Shown here piece by piece: positions 47,292 through 55,357 of a stretch of 64,000 nucleotides of DNA. The translations under genes were made by a program, and so were the position numbers. Origin of the DNA: Pseudomonas sp. TH15 (GTDB lineage: Bacteria; Pseudomonadota; Gammaproteobacteria; Pseudomonadales; Pseudomonadaceae); the NCBI RefSeq assembly GCF_016651105.1, contig NZ_JAEKEL010000001.1, positions 4,640,001-4,704,000 on the forward strand. Direction: 5' to 3'. The notes below the pieces were generated by a model. That model was not told the DNA's origin and made no database searches. It saw only the letters and a program-made list of their open reading frames with translations. Positions within the stretch are counted from its first letter, which is position 1; every line of letters begins with the position of its first letter.

Positions 47292-47456
47292 ATGCCCACA
47301 ACGGTATTGGTCGATGGCGCCTTTTTCATCAAGCGCTTTAGAACGTCAATGTCACGCCGTTTCAAGCCAACCCGCTCGCCCAAAGCCTCTGCGACCATTA
47401 CCCTGCTCTACGTGCTCATCAACATCCTGGACATGCTTATTTCGTTTGCCAATTGA
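47292..47456 (+). pseudogene. Truncated NYN (DUF88/LabA-like) N-terminus
   Basis: The 54-residue product starts MPTTVLVDGAFFIKRFR, the strand and catalytic Asp region that opens NYN-domain nucleases of about 180-200 residues. It then runs only to a stop at 47454; the LYRIFFYDCPPL-type core is absent. An AGGAAGAAG ribosome site remains. It looks like a remnant left by deletion. A short real protein is possible but unlikely. Confidence 0.4.
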
Positions 47457-47587
47457 CCATGCCGCCAATCAAAAACAATCCCGGCTCCAAAGGCTTAACC
47501 CGTTTGCGCTTCATTCGACTGCCGTTTTTCCTGTTTTCACAAGCGCGTGAAAAACTGCTCACGGTACTGCCACTGCAAGGAAGAATT

Positions 47588-48037
47588 ATGAAAGTCAGTC
47601 ACGACAACCGGCCTGAAGCATTCCAGCGACTGGAACACCTCCTCTACGGCTACAACTACGAGGTATGGGTAAATGTTTATGGCCCGCTCGATGCGAGTCA
47701 GCCATTAGTCGATGCCCTCGAACATGCCGTCTCGCGGCGCAGCGTGGTTGCCAACATCACCGCCATGTCAGTTGCAGAAGTGCAAACGGAAGTGCTCGAA
47801 ATGCTGCTGTATGCCGGCGATGAAGGCAGCGGCCCCGAAGACCTTGACGTCAAGCGCGATGAAATCAACCAACTTGCCAGCGAAATAATGCAACTCGCCC
47901 ACGTCAATGAGGCTGACCACATCAGTGCCTTCCGATACGTAAAGGGGCATCCGGCTTATCCGGTTTTCTGGGAGTTTGCCTACGACGTACACGCGCAAGG
48001 CAAACGCTGGATTCTGCTAGGGTGCAGCAGCGACTGA
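47588..48037 (+). CDS. Unknown cytoplasmic protein
   Basis: A 149-residue acidic soluble protein from ATG 47588, with AAGGAAG upstream. EAFQRLEHLLYGYNYEVW and FWEFAYDVHAQGKRWILLGCS are its conserved-looking ends. No family recognised. It begins a three-gene run with SseB and the Imm35-like gene, which suggests an immunity locus. The gene is intact. Confidence 0.6.
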   Translation: MKVSHDNRPEAFQRLEHLLYGYNYEVWVNVYGPLDASQPLVDALEHAVSRRSVVANITAMSVAEVQTEVLEMLLYAGDEGSGPEDLDVKRDEINQLASEIMQLAHVNEADHISAFRYVKGHPAYPVFWEFAYDVHAQGKRWILLGCSSD

Positions 48038-48081
48038 CCTGCTCTGCCATTCACTTACTGTCTGTTTTTATGGAACGAACG

Positions 48082-48882
48082 ATGGACATCACCCATACCC
48101 AGAAAGAAAACGCCCTCGAACAATCACTGCGCCTGGCGGCGGATGAGCCTGCGCACCGACCCGATTTTCTCAAAGCCCTGTTGGGCTCGACGATCTACGT
48201 ACTCGGCACCACCGGCACCGGCGAAGGCCCGGCCCACCTTGAGGCGGGCAGCAATATCAGCATCGCGCATTGGCAAAAACCCGACGGCTCCGCGGTCATC
48301 CCGTTTTTCTCTTCATTGCAAACCCTGCAAAAGTCCATCGACAGCGAACAGTCCTACATAGAAATCCCGGCCAGAGCCCTGTTCGAAATCACCTTGGGCG
48401 CGCAACTTTTTCTCAATCCAAAGTCGCCCTATGGCAAAGAGTTCTACCCGGAAGAAGTGCGCAACCTGCTCTCCGATGAAATCGGCCAAATACCAACACA
48501 GCGCACCGTCGAAAAAGACACCCAAGTGCTGCTCGGCCAACCGTCGCAGTATCCGACGAAGATGATCAATTCGCTCACGCAACTGTTCGCCAAACATAGC
48601 AACGTAAAACGTGCGTTTCTGGCATTGATGCATGACGCCTCGACGGATCAAAAGCCTCACCTGATCGTCGGCATCGAAGCGGACGGCGACATTGAACGGG
48701 TGATGCTCGAAGCCGGTAACGTCGCCGGGGACACCGCCCCGGATGGCGAGCCCGTCGACCTGTACCGCGTTAGCGAGGGCGAAACTGGCCTGAGCGACTA
48801 TTTCCTCAAGCAAACCGCGCCTTTCTATGAGCGAAAGTCGACAGGCTGGCTGCGTTCATTGTTTGGTTTTGGCAAAGCATGA
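48082..48882 (+). CDS. sseB: SseB-family (enhanced serine sensitivity) protein
   Basis: A 266-residue protein with an N-terminal SseB domain (residues 1-135: NALEQSLRLAADEPAHRPDF, SYIEIPARALFEITLGAQLFLNP is its centre) and an SseB C-terminal domain (LTQLFAKHSNVKRAFLALMH). SseB confers altered serine sensitivity in E. coli; its mechanism is unclear, and related domains occur in type VII/contact toxin immunity contexts. Its last four bases overlap the Imm35-like start. ATG 48070 is an alternative start. Confidence 0.75.
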   Translation: MDITHTQKENALEQSLRLAADEPAHRPDFLKALLGSTIYVLGTTGTGEGPAHLEAGSNISIAHWQKPDGSAVIPFFSSLQTLQKSIDSEQSYIEIPARALFEITLGAQLFLNPKSPYGKEFYPEEVRNLLSDEIGQIPTQRTVEKDTQVLLGQPSQYPTKMINSLTQLFAKHSNVKRAFLALMHDASTDQKPHLIVGIEADGDIERVMLEAGNVAGDTAPDGEPVDLYRVSEGETGLSDYFLKQTAPFYERKSTGWLRSLFGFGKA

Positions 48883-49487
48883 GCGAGCGCAACACCAAAC
48901 TGACCGCAGACCAGGCGTGCGCAATCGTACTCGCGCTGTTTGACGGTGCCATGAGAGATGGCAAACCCGAGCGCTTTGTCATTCAGAACTGTGAGCTGTC
49001 CGCCAACGGGGATTACTGGGTCATTCGCTGCAACAGCGAGGATTACGTCGTCCACGGCATGACGGAGTTCTGCTATGTCGGTGTTAATGCGCACTTGATC
49101 AACGTCTTCACGGGCGAGCGTGAGATGGTCGTCAGTTGCATCACTGTCGAGGAGTATCTGCAGGACAAATACGACCTGGAGGCGGCGGCGGGCAAACAAT
49201 ATGTACTGACCCCGGCACTGGACCGGGCTGATAAACCGGCGCTGATCAATCTGCGCCAAAAACTGCAGTGCACCTACCCGCAAACCCTTGCGTTGCTGAC
49301 GGGCCAACAACGGTTATGGCTCACGGGTACACGCATGCTTCTGAAAAACACACAGCGACTGCTTGGCGAACAAAGCATCACCACGCAAATCGAGTTGTTG
49401 CCAGATGCCGGTGAAGCCGTCGTCATCGGCGTCGAAACCTGGCATATCGAAGCGGTGCTGAAGGCGGTACGCAAGCGGTTGTGCTGA
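48879..49487 (+). CDS. Imm35-like (YrhB-type) immunity protein
   Basis: A 202-residue soluble protein overlapping sseB by four bases (ATGA). Residues 8-95 resemble Imm35/YrhB: ACAIVLALFD, GDYWVIRCNSEDYV, VGVNAHLINVFTGE and VEEYLQDKYDLE. The remaining 100 residues contain a second domain (LLTGQQRLWLTGTRMLL, GVETWHIEAVLKAVRKRL) of unknown type. Imm35 proteins neutralise polymorphic toxins or act as small chaperones. No toxin gene is adjacent. Confidence 0.6.
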   Translation: MSERNTKLTADQACAIVLALFDGAMRDGKPERFVIQNCELSANGDYWVIRCNSEDYVVHGMTEFCYVGVNAHLINVFTGEREMVVSCITVEEYLQDKYDLEAAAGKQYVLTPALDRADKPALINLRQKLQCTYPQTLALLTGQQRLWLTGTRMLLKNTQRLLGEQSITTQIELLPDAGEAVVIGVETWHIEAVLKAVRKRLC

Positions 49488-49586
49488 GGGACTGCGCACG
49501 GGCGCCGTCCCTCGTTGCGTGGTGAAAGGACACTTCGCGCCCGAGCGGGAGCCAGCTCCCTCGCCACAAATTGTTAGTCGCTCAGC

Positions 49587-49979
49587 CTATTTCAGGCCGG
49601 TACCAGGCTCTGTAACCGACTGCTTCAGTTCGACGTTGTCCAGCGCCTTATTGACCGCCAATTCCCCCAACATCACGACTTGAGCGATGCCTTGCAAGGT
49701 GTGACGGTTAGGCCCCTCCAGCATCCCGGCGAAGTCACCGAGCATCACCGTCGCCGAAGCCAGGGATTCGCAAGCGTTCGCCAGCAATGACTCAGTATCG
49801 GTTTGCGGGTTGACCATGAACATGCTGCTGGGACTGTAGGGCGCGGCCGTACTCGTGGCTGCCGGCAAAAGGTAATGATCGAGGGCACGTTCGGCAGCTT
49901 CGTGGAGCTTTCTTGAACCGAAGGATTCGTACGGCGATATCGGATCTGTAACCGCCGAAGGGGTTGTGGTTTCAGACAT
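49587..49979 (-). CDS. DUF6124 protein, A-type, copy 1
   Basis: A 130-residue protein of the Pseudomonas DUF6124 (formerly DUF3077) type. DPISPYESFGSRKLHEAAER is the family opening; ACESLASATVMLGDFAGMLE and GELAVNKALDNVE are its helical core. ATG 49979 has GGAG seven bases upstream. Function unknown. It lies after the B-type DUF6124 gene, separated by a REP palindrome. A paralogue with the same layout is at 53884-54249. Confidence 0.82.
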   Translation of the reverse strand: MSETTTPSAVTDPISPYESFGSRKLHEAAERALDHYLLPAATSTAAPYSPSSMFMVNPQTDTESLLANACESLASATVMLGDFAGMLEGPNRHTLQGIAQVVMLGELAVNKALDNVELKQSVTEPGTGLK

Positions 49980-50042
49980 CAGGAACTCCAAACAAGTACC
50001 CATCGGGCACTTCGCGAAAATGACCACCGCGGAATTATCGAC

Positions 50043-50122
50043 CTGCCGGAGGCTCGGGCCGCGTTCGGACGATCTTTTGAAAAAGCAGATCAAAAGATCG
50101 CAGCCTCCGGCAGCTCCTACAC
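50043..50122. repeat. REP palindrome between two DUF6124 genes, copy 1
   Basis: Inverted repeat with CTGCCGGAGGCTCGGGC on the left and its imperfect complement (GCAGCCTCCGGCAG) with CTCCTACAC on the right. AAAAGATCGCAGC marks it as the same family as 43865 and 54309. Confidence 0.75.
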
Positions 50123-50185
50123 GGAATTCAGGGCGATGGCATTTGTGTATTGAGGGGCAAGCCCCCTCATCCATTAGCCTGCCGA

Positions 50186-50551
50186 CTAGTTTGGCAAGCG
50201 GCGACCATCCAGAACTCGATTCACCATCAACTCACTCAGCATGATCACCTGATGCAGCATCAGCATGGTTCGACGTTGTGAGTTGTCGACGACATCGCTC
50301 ATGTCACGTGCCATGTCACTGGCGGCGGCCAACGACTCGCAGGCTTCGAGGAGTAGTGTTTCTTCGTCCACGGCGGGATCGATGAGGAAGATCTTGCTGG
50401 TTTTGCGGGATGGGATTGAGAGCTTCAGTGAGCCGGGGTTGAGGTAGAAATTGATGGCGCGGTCGGTCGCCTCTCTTATCTTTTGAGGTTCGAGCGTTGG
50501 GTCGTACGGGATCGGATCGGCGTCCGGTGGGTTGGGCGTGACTTTGAACAT
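50186..50551 (-). CDS. DUF6124 protein, B-type, copy 1
   Basis: A 121-residue DUF6124 protein starting at ATG 50551. It differs at only three residues (4, 11 and 58) from copy 2 at 54435-54800, so the pair was duplicated recently or is kept alike by gene conversion. LEPQKIREATDRAINFYLNP and ACESLAAASDMARDMSD are its helices. It has an upstream conserved leader (50581-50935). Function unknown; a small helical regulator or immunity protein is possible. Confidence 0.82.
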   Translation of the reverse strand: MFKVTPNPPDADPIPYDPTLEPQKIREATDRAINFYLNPGSLKLSIPSRKTSKIFLIDPAVDEETLLLEACESLAAASDMARDMSDVVDNSQRRTMLMLHQVIMLSELMVNRVLDGRRLPN

Positions 50552-50580
50552 AGACGGTACTCCACTCAGCAAAAATGAAG

Positions 50581-50935
50581 AGCCATCACTCTCGCTACCA
50601 AACGAGGGTGGCGGCCAGGCGCGGGTTGGTAGACCGGTCTAAGCGGAGTAAAACCCCGGCGCTCCCGAAGGAGCCCCACGCATGGCCGCCATAAAAACCG
50701 CCCCCAAAAAGGGACTGCATAAGGCGTCAACACACGCTTAGAAACGGGCTACCAAACCCGATCACTATTTTTCAGTGACAGGCAAACGATATAGCCCGAT
50801 CCATAGTCGTGTATGCCGGCGGATTCTGTAGTAGGCGTAGGCAACGGCGCAAGGCGTTGTAGCCTTTGTGGAGTAACGGTTTGTGTAATTTAAACGCGCT
50901 TGTAGGGTTATGTTTAAGCGACGAAAACGCCTGCC
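50581..50935 (-). promoter_or_regulatory. Conserved structured leader of DUF6124, copy 1
   Basis: About 350 bases upstream of the B-type gene match 54832-55190. Two conserved hairpins are visible: CTACCAA (50595-50601)/TTGGTAG (50626-50632), and GGGCTA (50746-50751)/TAGCCC (50792-50797) enclosing TCACT/AGTGA. A minus-strand peptide tail GYIVCLSLKNSDRVW (stop at 50749-50751) is nearly the same in copy 2, but copy 1 has no good start for it. It may be a cis-regulatory RNA, a decayed leader peptide, or both. Bases 50936-51172 hold nothing else. Confidence 0.55.
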
Positions 50936-51172
50936 CCCTTCTGCGATCAAAAAATGAATCCCCCCTTGTACATGGGAAATTGCCCCTACGATTACAACCG
51001 CAATCGCGCGAATGAACATGGCAGAACAGTCAATATTATGAACGCCCATCCGCCACCGCCAACCGGCAATGAGGCTTTAGCGTGCCGCTACAAGGTCGTG
51101 GTGCGCTCAGTTGGGAATCGCCCAGAAGTCGACCACACGTGGTAGTTGAGTCACCTCTGGCTTGGCTAAACC

Positions 51173-51555
51173 CTACGAACAAGCTTTCAACCGCTCTCCA
51201 TCAGTGCCACTGCCTTCACTGGTGTCAATCTTGCCGTTACGGTCGATATGGATTTCAGTTGTCGGCCATCGGGGCGTAATGCTCACGCAGCGATTAAGGC
51301 CCTTCGTATTCCACCAGTCGAGGCGCATGAAGAACTCATCGTCAGGAAAGATATGTCCTACATCACCGGTTGTCTTTCCTGGCAGCAGTTCACCGCGAAC
51401 AATCGTGTGCTGCGTGTTCAGGACGTAATTAATATTCTTGGTGCCGTCTTTTGAGTAGTAAACGACAACACGCGGTATAGCTACGTACCAGCACGCCACA
51501 GCGGCAGCGTTATCCACCGCCCAATATGTCGTGGTCGCTTTTCACTGGCAGACAT
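51173..51555 (-). pseudogene. Single-pass membrane protein, broken by one missing base
   Basis: ATG 51555 reads MSASEKRPRHIGRWITLPL and would stop early. One extra base near 51496-51502 joins it to ACWYVAIPRVVVYYSKDGTK and a soluble domain ending GSGTDGERLKACS. This restores a normal basic N-terminus, one membrane helix and a 95-residue outer domain (127 residues in all). An alternative is a GTG start at 51517 without the restored N-terminus. No family recognised. Downstream of an immunity gene; possibly part of the same operon. Confidence 0.5.
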
Positions 51556-51811
51556 ATTTTTGAACCCCTATACCCCAGTCAGCAATTGGCACTGCCAACA
51601 CTTTATCCATGATAATTTGTGCTGTGAGACCGCCGTTCGGATACTCCTTGTAGAATTCCATCCCAAGAATAATCGACACCCTATCTGGAGCATCGTCCCA
51701 TGCTCGCATTCCCTCGACGCCTTCCGTCCTTCGTGGGCCATTAAACCTCTTCGGTCTTCCCGTGCCCTTCTGCTGTCCCGGGACTGGTAGTTTGCAGCAC
51801 ACGTGTGCCAA
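51542..51811 (-). CDS. Unknown small protein after the immunity gene
   Basis: Up to 89 residues if started at TTG 51811, eight bases after the immunity gene stop. The C-terminal part (DRVSIILGMEFYKEYPNGG, MDKVLAVPIADWGIG) looks protein-like; the N-terminus (KGTGRPKRFNGPRRTEG) does not, so the true start is uncertain. It overlaps the next gene's start by 14 bases. No family recognised. Confidence 0.35.
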   Translation of the reverse strand: MAHVCCKLPVPGQQKGTGRPKRFNGPRRTEGVEGMRAWDDAPDRVSIILGMEFYKEYPNGGLTAQIIMDKVLAVPIADWGIGVQKYVCQ

Positions 51812-51819
51812 GAGTTGAA

Positions 51820-52074
51820 TCAGTCCTCTTTGAACCCCGATAGGCCGTTAGCCGCGCGCCATTCTTTCACCGTCTCAGTGACACCTTCAGCAGAGTTGTC
51901 GGCACCCGGTTCCGGGTGAAAAATGAGGTCGAAACCCTCTGCATGACCCTCAAGTTTGCTGAATTGCTCAAGCAGTTCACCCAGCTCATCATCCGTGCCG
52001 CCCTTGTTAACGACGCGTATTTTTTTGATGAAGGCGATGAATTCGACTTCGGTGAAATCAGAAATGTCTTCCAT
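51820..52074 (-). CDS. Colicin/pyocin-type bacteriocin immunity protein
   Basis: An 84-residue acidic protein of the colicin E/pyocin S DNase-immunity family (PF01320). DFTEVEFIAFIKKIR, the helix LLEQFSKLEGHAEGFDLIFHP and the C-terminal VTETVKEWRAANGLSGF fit Im2/Im9 in length and spacing, including the segment around PEPGADNSAEG. It should bind and block an HNH DNase toxin. No DNase gene is adjacent, so this is an orphan immunity gene, as seen in strains that keep protection after losing the toxin. ATG 52074. Confidence 0.85.
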   Translation of the reverse strand: MEDISDFTEVEFIAFIKKIRVVNKGGTDDELGELLEQFSKLEGHAEGFDLIFHPEPGADNSAEGVTETVKEWRAANGLSGFKED

Positions 52075-52218
52075 GTTATGTCTACTTTCTCTTGTGAAAG
52101 CGAAGTCTCTTATCAAACAAATCATGGCTCAATGGAATCACACCATAACTTTATCCTACACTGCGCCCTTCTCACGCTTTAAGCCGGCAGGGGCCGGTAC
52201 GTGAATAAGGAGATTCTG

Positions 52219-53672
52219 GTGTTTTTCAACGCTCGCCGCTGTTTCGCTCTGAGTACAATCACTCTCGCTTCCCTCAGTCTTACCGGATGCTTCACTGAGG
52301 AAATAGATTCACGCCAAACCCAAGAAATTCGTGGTTTGATTTACAAAGTCCACGCAGACGACCCATTCACTGGACGTATCCTCAATTACCCTATGTCGGT
52401 ACTGGGGCTGTTCAGCGTTGGAACTTGCTCAATCGACGTAAAAAAGGTCTGCCTGACGGAGAAATGCGCTGCTCGGATAACGCGGACAAGCTGCTGGCTG
52501 TAGGTGAATTCAAAGCGGGGAAGCGAGACGGTAAAGAAGAAAAATTCGACGCAAAAACCGGCAACAAGATTGCTGAGGGTAATTGGAAACGAGGACTACA
52601 GGACGGACTGCTAGAACAGTTCAATCCTCAAAACGGCGAGCGCACGATTGAGGTGCATTACACCGCCGGCAAAAAAGACGGCCAAGAGCGTGCCTGGGAT
52701 GAACAGGGAAAAGTGCTCATTGCTGATCTCGACTGGAAAAATGGCAAGCAGACCGGATTCGACAACCGCGGAACCCAGCACCGCACGTATCTACAGGGTG
52801 AGTATCACGGGCCGCAAAAAGATTATGGCATTGACGGTAATCGCTTCTACGTATCGCAGGAAGAGAACTATGAAAATGGCCAACTTCATGGAACTCAGAA
52901 ACGTATCAATGCGCGAGGTAACGTGACTGAACTCAGCGAGTTCGAGCACGGAAAACTGAAGGCGCGAACCGTTGATGAGTATGGGAACTTTGACGGCAAG
53001 CACCTTCACCATGTCAGTCGACTGGCCATCAAGGAAGACGTCAATCAATACATTGCCAGTGATCTCAGCAATGACGGTCTGGAGCAGTATTGGGACAATG
53101 AAGGCCATCTGATTAGAGAGCTGCAATGGAACAAAGGAAGGCTCGTCAGTGCGACCGCAACTATATGGGTCGGTGACAAGCAGATAAGCCAATACCAAGG
53201 CGTTGCACGACCGGGCTACGATAGCCATCAAGATGACGTGGTCAAGCATGGTCAAGAACGCCTCTATGACCGCAATGGGGAATTGGACGCTGTAGTGGTA
53301 TGGAGCGCAGGCAAAGTCACTAACACGATCGTAAATCTACCTTCTGATCGTCGCAGCCAATATCCAGGCAAGATGGCCATGCTTAATCCCAACATGAGTT
53401 GGGGGAATCCAGTGGAAGAAATTCCGGATTTCGAAACCCCTAGTCGTTACGGTGGCGGCGGCTTCGCTATCGACTACGTAACAATCGTTGATACTCCCGC
53501 CCCAGGACAACCGATCCAAAGCCAACCCGTACAAAAAACGGTCCTGGCAGCCTCTACTAGCAATAATGTAGATGCATGCGTGCAACAGAAAGTAGACGCC
53601 GTGCATGCTGAAGATCCTGATGCACTGGTGCGTGCCGACATGCTCGATGAGTTTGAGCAAGACTGCCAGTGA
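52219..53672 (+). pseudogene. YwqK/MORN-repeat lipoprotein, broken by one missing base
   Basis: GTG 52219 is six bases after AAGGAG. A lipoprotein signal ends in LSLTGC. The frame is lost in an A-run at 52440-52445. One more A gives SIDVKKGLPDGEMRC and continues to 53672, 484 residues in all. The middle consists of repeated YwqK/MORN-like units (GEFKAGKRDGKEEKF, GNWKRGLQDGLLEQF, YTAGKKDGQERAWDE, YENGQLHGTQKRI). YwqK proteins are linked to contact-toxin immunity or antitoxin roles. The tail ends in a Cys pair (DACVQQKVDA, FEQDCQ). Convergent with the DUF6124 module. Confidence 0.65.
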
Positions 53673-53717
53673 GCCTCCACGGCAAATATCTGTGTTGCGC
53701 GTGATATCCAGCCGAAA

Positions 53718-53779
53718 GGGGCATCGAAGATGCCCCCTGTTAAAATGGGGACGGGTTTATTTCAGAAAATAAACCCGTC
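53718..53779. terminator. Double terminator
   Basis: Two perfect hairpins: GGGGCATC/GATGCCCC (53718-53736) and GACGGGTTTATT/AATAAACCCGTC (53750-53779), the second followed by ACTTTTGCG. They separate the MORN lipoprotein from the convergent DUF6124 genes. Confidence 0.8.
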
Positions 53780-53883
53780 ACTTTTGCGTGGAAGCCGTTG
53801 GCGACATTGGTGGGCGCGCGTTGACTTTGCAACAAGGGAACACGCTCCCTAGCCGTTTATCCGGAATCAGCCAAGCACAAACC

Positions 53884-54249
53884 CTAGGCCGGCTGCTTCA
53901 ACTCGACGTTATCCAACGCCTTGTTCACCGCCAACTCCCCCAACATCACCACCTGCGCAATCCCCAACAACGTATTGCGGTTCGGCCCTTCCAGCATCCC
54001 GGCAAAATCACCCAGCATCACCGTCGCCGAAGCCAAAGACTCACAGGCATTGACCAGCAAGGTTTCGGTGTCGGATTGCGGGTTAACCATGAACAGAGTG
54101 CTGGGGGTGTACGGCGTCGCCATGATCTTCTCAGGCGCAAGATAATGATCAAGCGCCCGCTCTGCCGCCTCATGAAGCTTCTTCGAATCGAATGATTCAT
54201 ACGGCGACGCCGGATCTGTCACCGGCTGACTGTTAGTGGTTTCGGACAT
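53884..54249 (-). CDS. DUF6124 protein, A-type, copy 2
   Basis: A 121-residue DUF6124 protein from ATG 54249, related to 49587-49979 (SPYESF, RALDHYL, ACESLASATVMLGDFAGMLE, GELAVNKALDNVELKQ shared) but more diverged than the B copies are from each other. The C-terminal ten residues of copy 1 are absent. Function unknown. The block repeats the order A-type, REP, B-type, leader. Confidence 0.82.
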   Translation of the reverse strand: MSETTNSQPVTDPASPYESFDSKKLHEAAERALDHYLAPEKIMATPYTPSTLFMVNPQSDTETLLVNACESLASATVMLGDFAGMLEGPNRNTLLGIAQVVMLGELAVNKALDNVELKQPA

Positions 54250-54308
54250 CAACTGAAACTCCACAAGCACCCATCAAGGCACTCCAAAAGAAATATGAAT
54301 CCCCACCA

Positions 54309-54401
54309 TGTAGGAGCTGCCGCAGGCTGCGATCCCTTCATCTGCTCTTCAACAATCGAAAACAAAATCAACAGATCGCAGCCTACGGCAACTCCTACAC
54401 A
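54309..54401. repeat. REP palindrome between two DUF6124 genes, copy 2
   Basis: TGTAGGAGCTGCCGCAGGCT at the left and its imperfect inverse (GCAGCCTACGGCAACTCCTA) at the right, around a short AT-rich centre. Same family and position as 50043-50122. Confidence 0.85.
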
Positions 54402-54434
54402 GAGTTCGCGGCCTAGCCGTCAATGACGCAGCGC

Positions 54435-54800
54435 TTAGTTCGGCAAGCGGCGACCATCCAGGACTCGATTCACCATCAACTCACTCAGCATGATCACCTG
54501 ATGCAGCATCAGCATGGTTCGGCGTTGTGAGTTGTCGACGACATCGCTCATGTCACGTGCCATGTCACTGGCGGCGGCCAACGACTCGCAGGCTTCGAGG
54601 AGGAGAGTTTCTTCGTCCACGGCGGGACCGATGAGGAAGATCTTGCTGGTTTTGCGGGATGGGATTGAGAGCTTCAGTGAGCCGGGGTTGAGGTAGAAAT
54701 TGATGGCGCGGTCGGTCGCCTCTCGTATCTTTTGAGGCTCGAGCGTTGGGTCGTACGGGATCGGATCGGAGTCCGGTGGGTTTGGTGTTGGTTTGAACAT
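54435..54800 (-). CDS. DUF6124 protein, B-type, copy 2
   Basis: A 121-residue protein from ATG 54800, identical to 50186-50551 except at residues 4, 11 and 58. Its high identity contrasts with the looser match of the A-type pair, which suggests recent conversion or selection on the B gene. Leader at 54832-55190. Function unknown. Confidence 0.82.
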   Translation of the reverse strand: MFKPTPNPPDSDPIPYDPTLEPQKIREATDRAINFYLNPGSLKLSIPSRKTSKIFLIGPAVDEETLLLEACESLAAASDMARDMSDVVDNSQRRTMLMLHQVIMLSELMVNRVLDGRRLPN

Positions 54801-54831
54801 AGAGGACTCGCTACCTTATAAGAAATAAGGA

Positions 54832-55190
54832 GCCATCACCTTCGCTACCAAACGAATAGGTGGCGGCCATGCATGGGTTGGTAGACCGGTCGCGATAGAA
54901 AACCCGGCGCTCACAAAGGAGCCCCACGCATGACCACCATATAGAGCATGTCCCAACAACAGGGCTGCATAAGGTGTTGCCATACGACTATCACGACGGG
55001 CTACCAAACCCGATCACTGTTTTGCAGTGACCAGCAAACGATATAGCCCACCCCACAGCCGCACAAGCCGGCGGATTCTGGCGTACGCGTGGGCAACGGC
55101 GCAAGGCGTTGTAGCCGTTTATGACGTAACGGTTTGTGTAATTTAAACGTGCCTGCGGCGTTGCGTTTAATCAGAGCGAAACACTCATCT
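54832..55190 (-). promoter_or_regulatory. Conserved structured leader of DUF6124, copy 2
   Basis: Matches 50581-50935. The hairpins are CTACCAA (54845-54851)/TTGGTAG (54878-54884) and GGGCTA (54998-55003)/TAGCCC (55044-55049) around TCACTG/CAGTGA. Here the minus-strand peptide with tail GYIVCWSLQNSDRVW has an ATG at 55195 and could be a 64-residue leader ORF. Both the RNA pairs and the peptide tail are kept, so which is selected is unclear. Bases 55191-55357 hold nothing else. Confidence 0.55.
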
Positions 55191-55357
55191 CCCATAGAGC
55201 TTCGAACATGCTAAGGCTGTAATTGCTACACGGTTCAGTTCACGTTTAGCCGGGTGTGCCTCCTACCCAAACAACGAACGACTGCATTCGGTCAGAAGCT
55301 GTCCCTCAGTAAAGTGCCTCCGAACGCAGGTTGCTTACAATGTTTCCGTTCTAGTTG

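Noticed and set aside
49535..49566. Further REP-like element GAGCGGGAGCCAGCTCCCTC
   Set aside because: A short palindrome related to a common Pseudomonas repeat, but only one arm is clear, so it was not listed as a feature.
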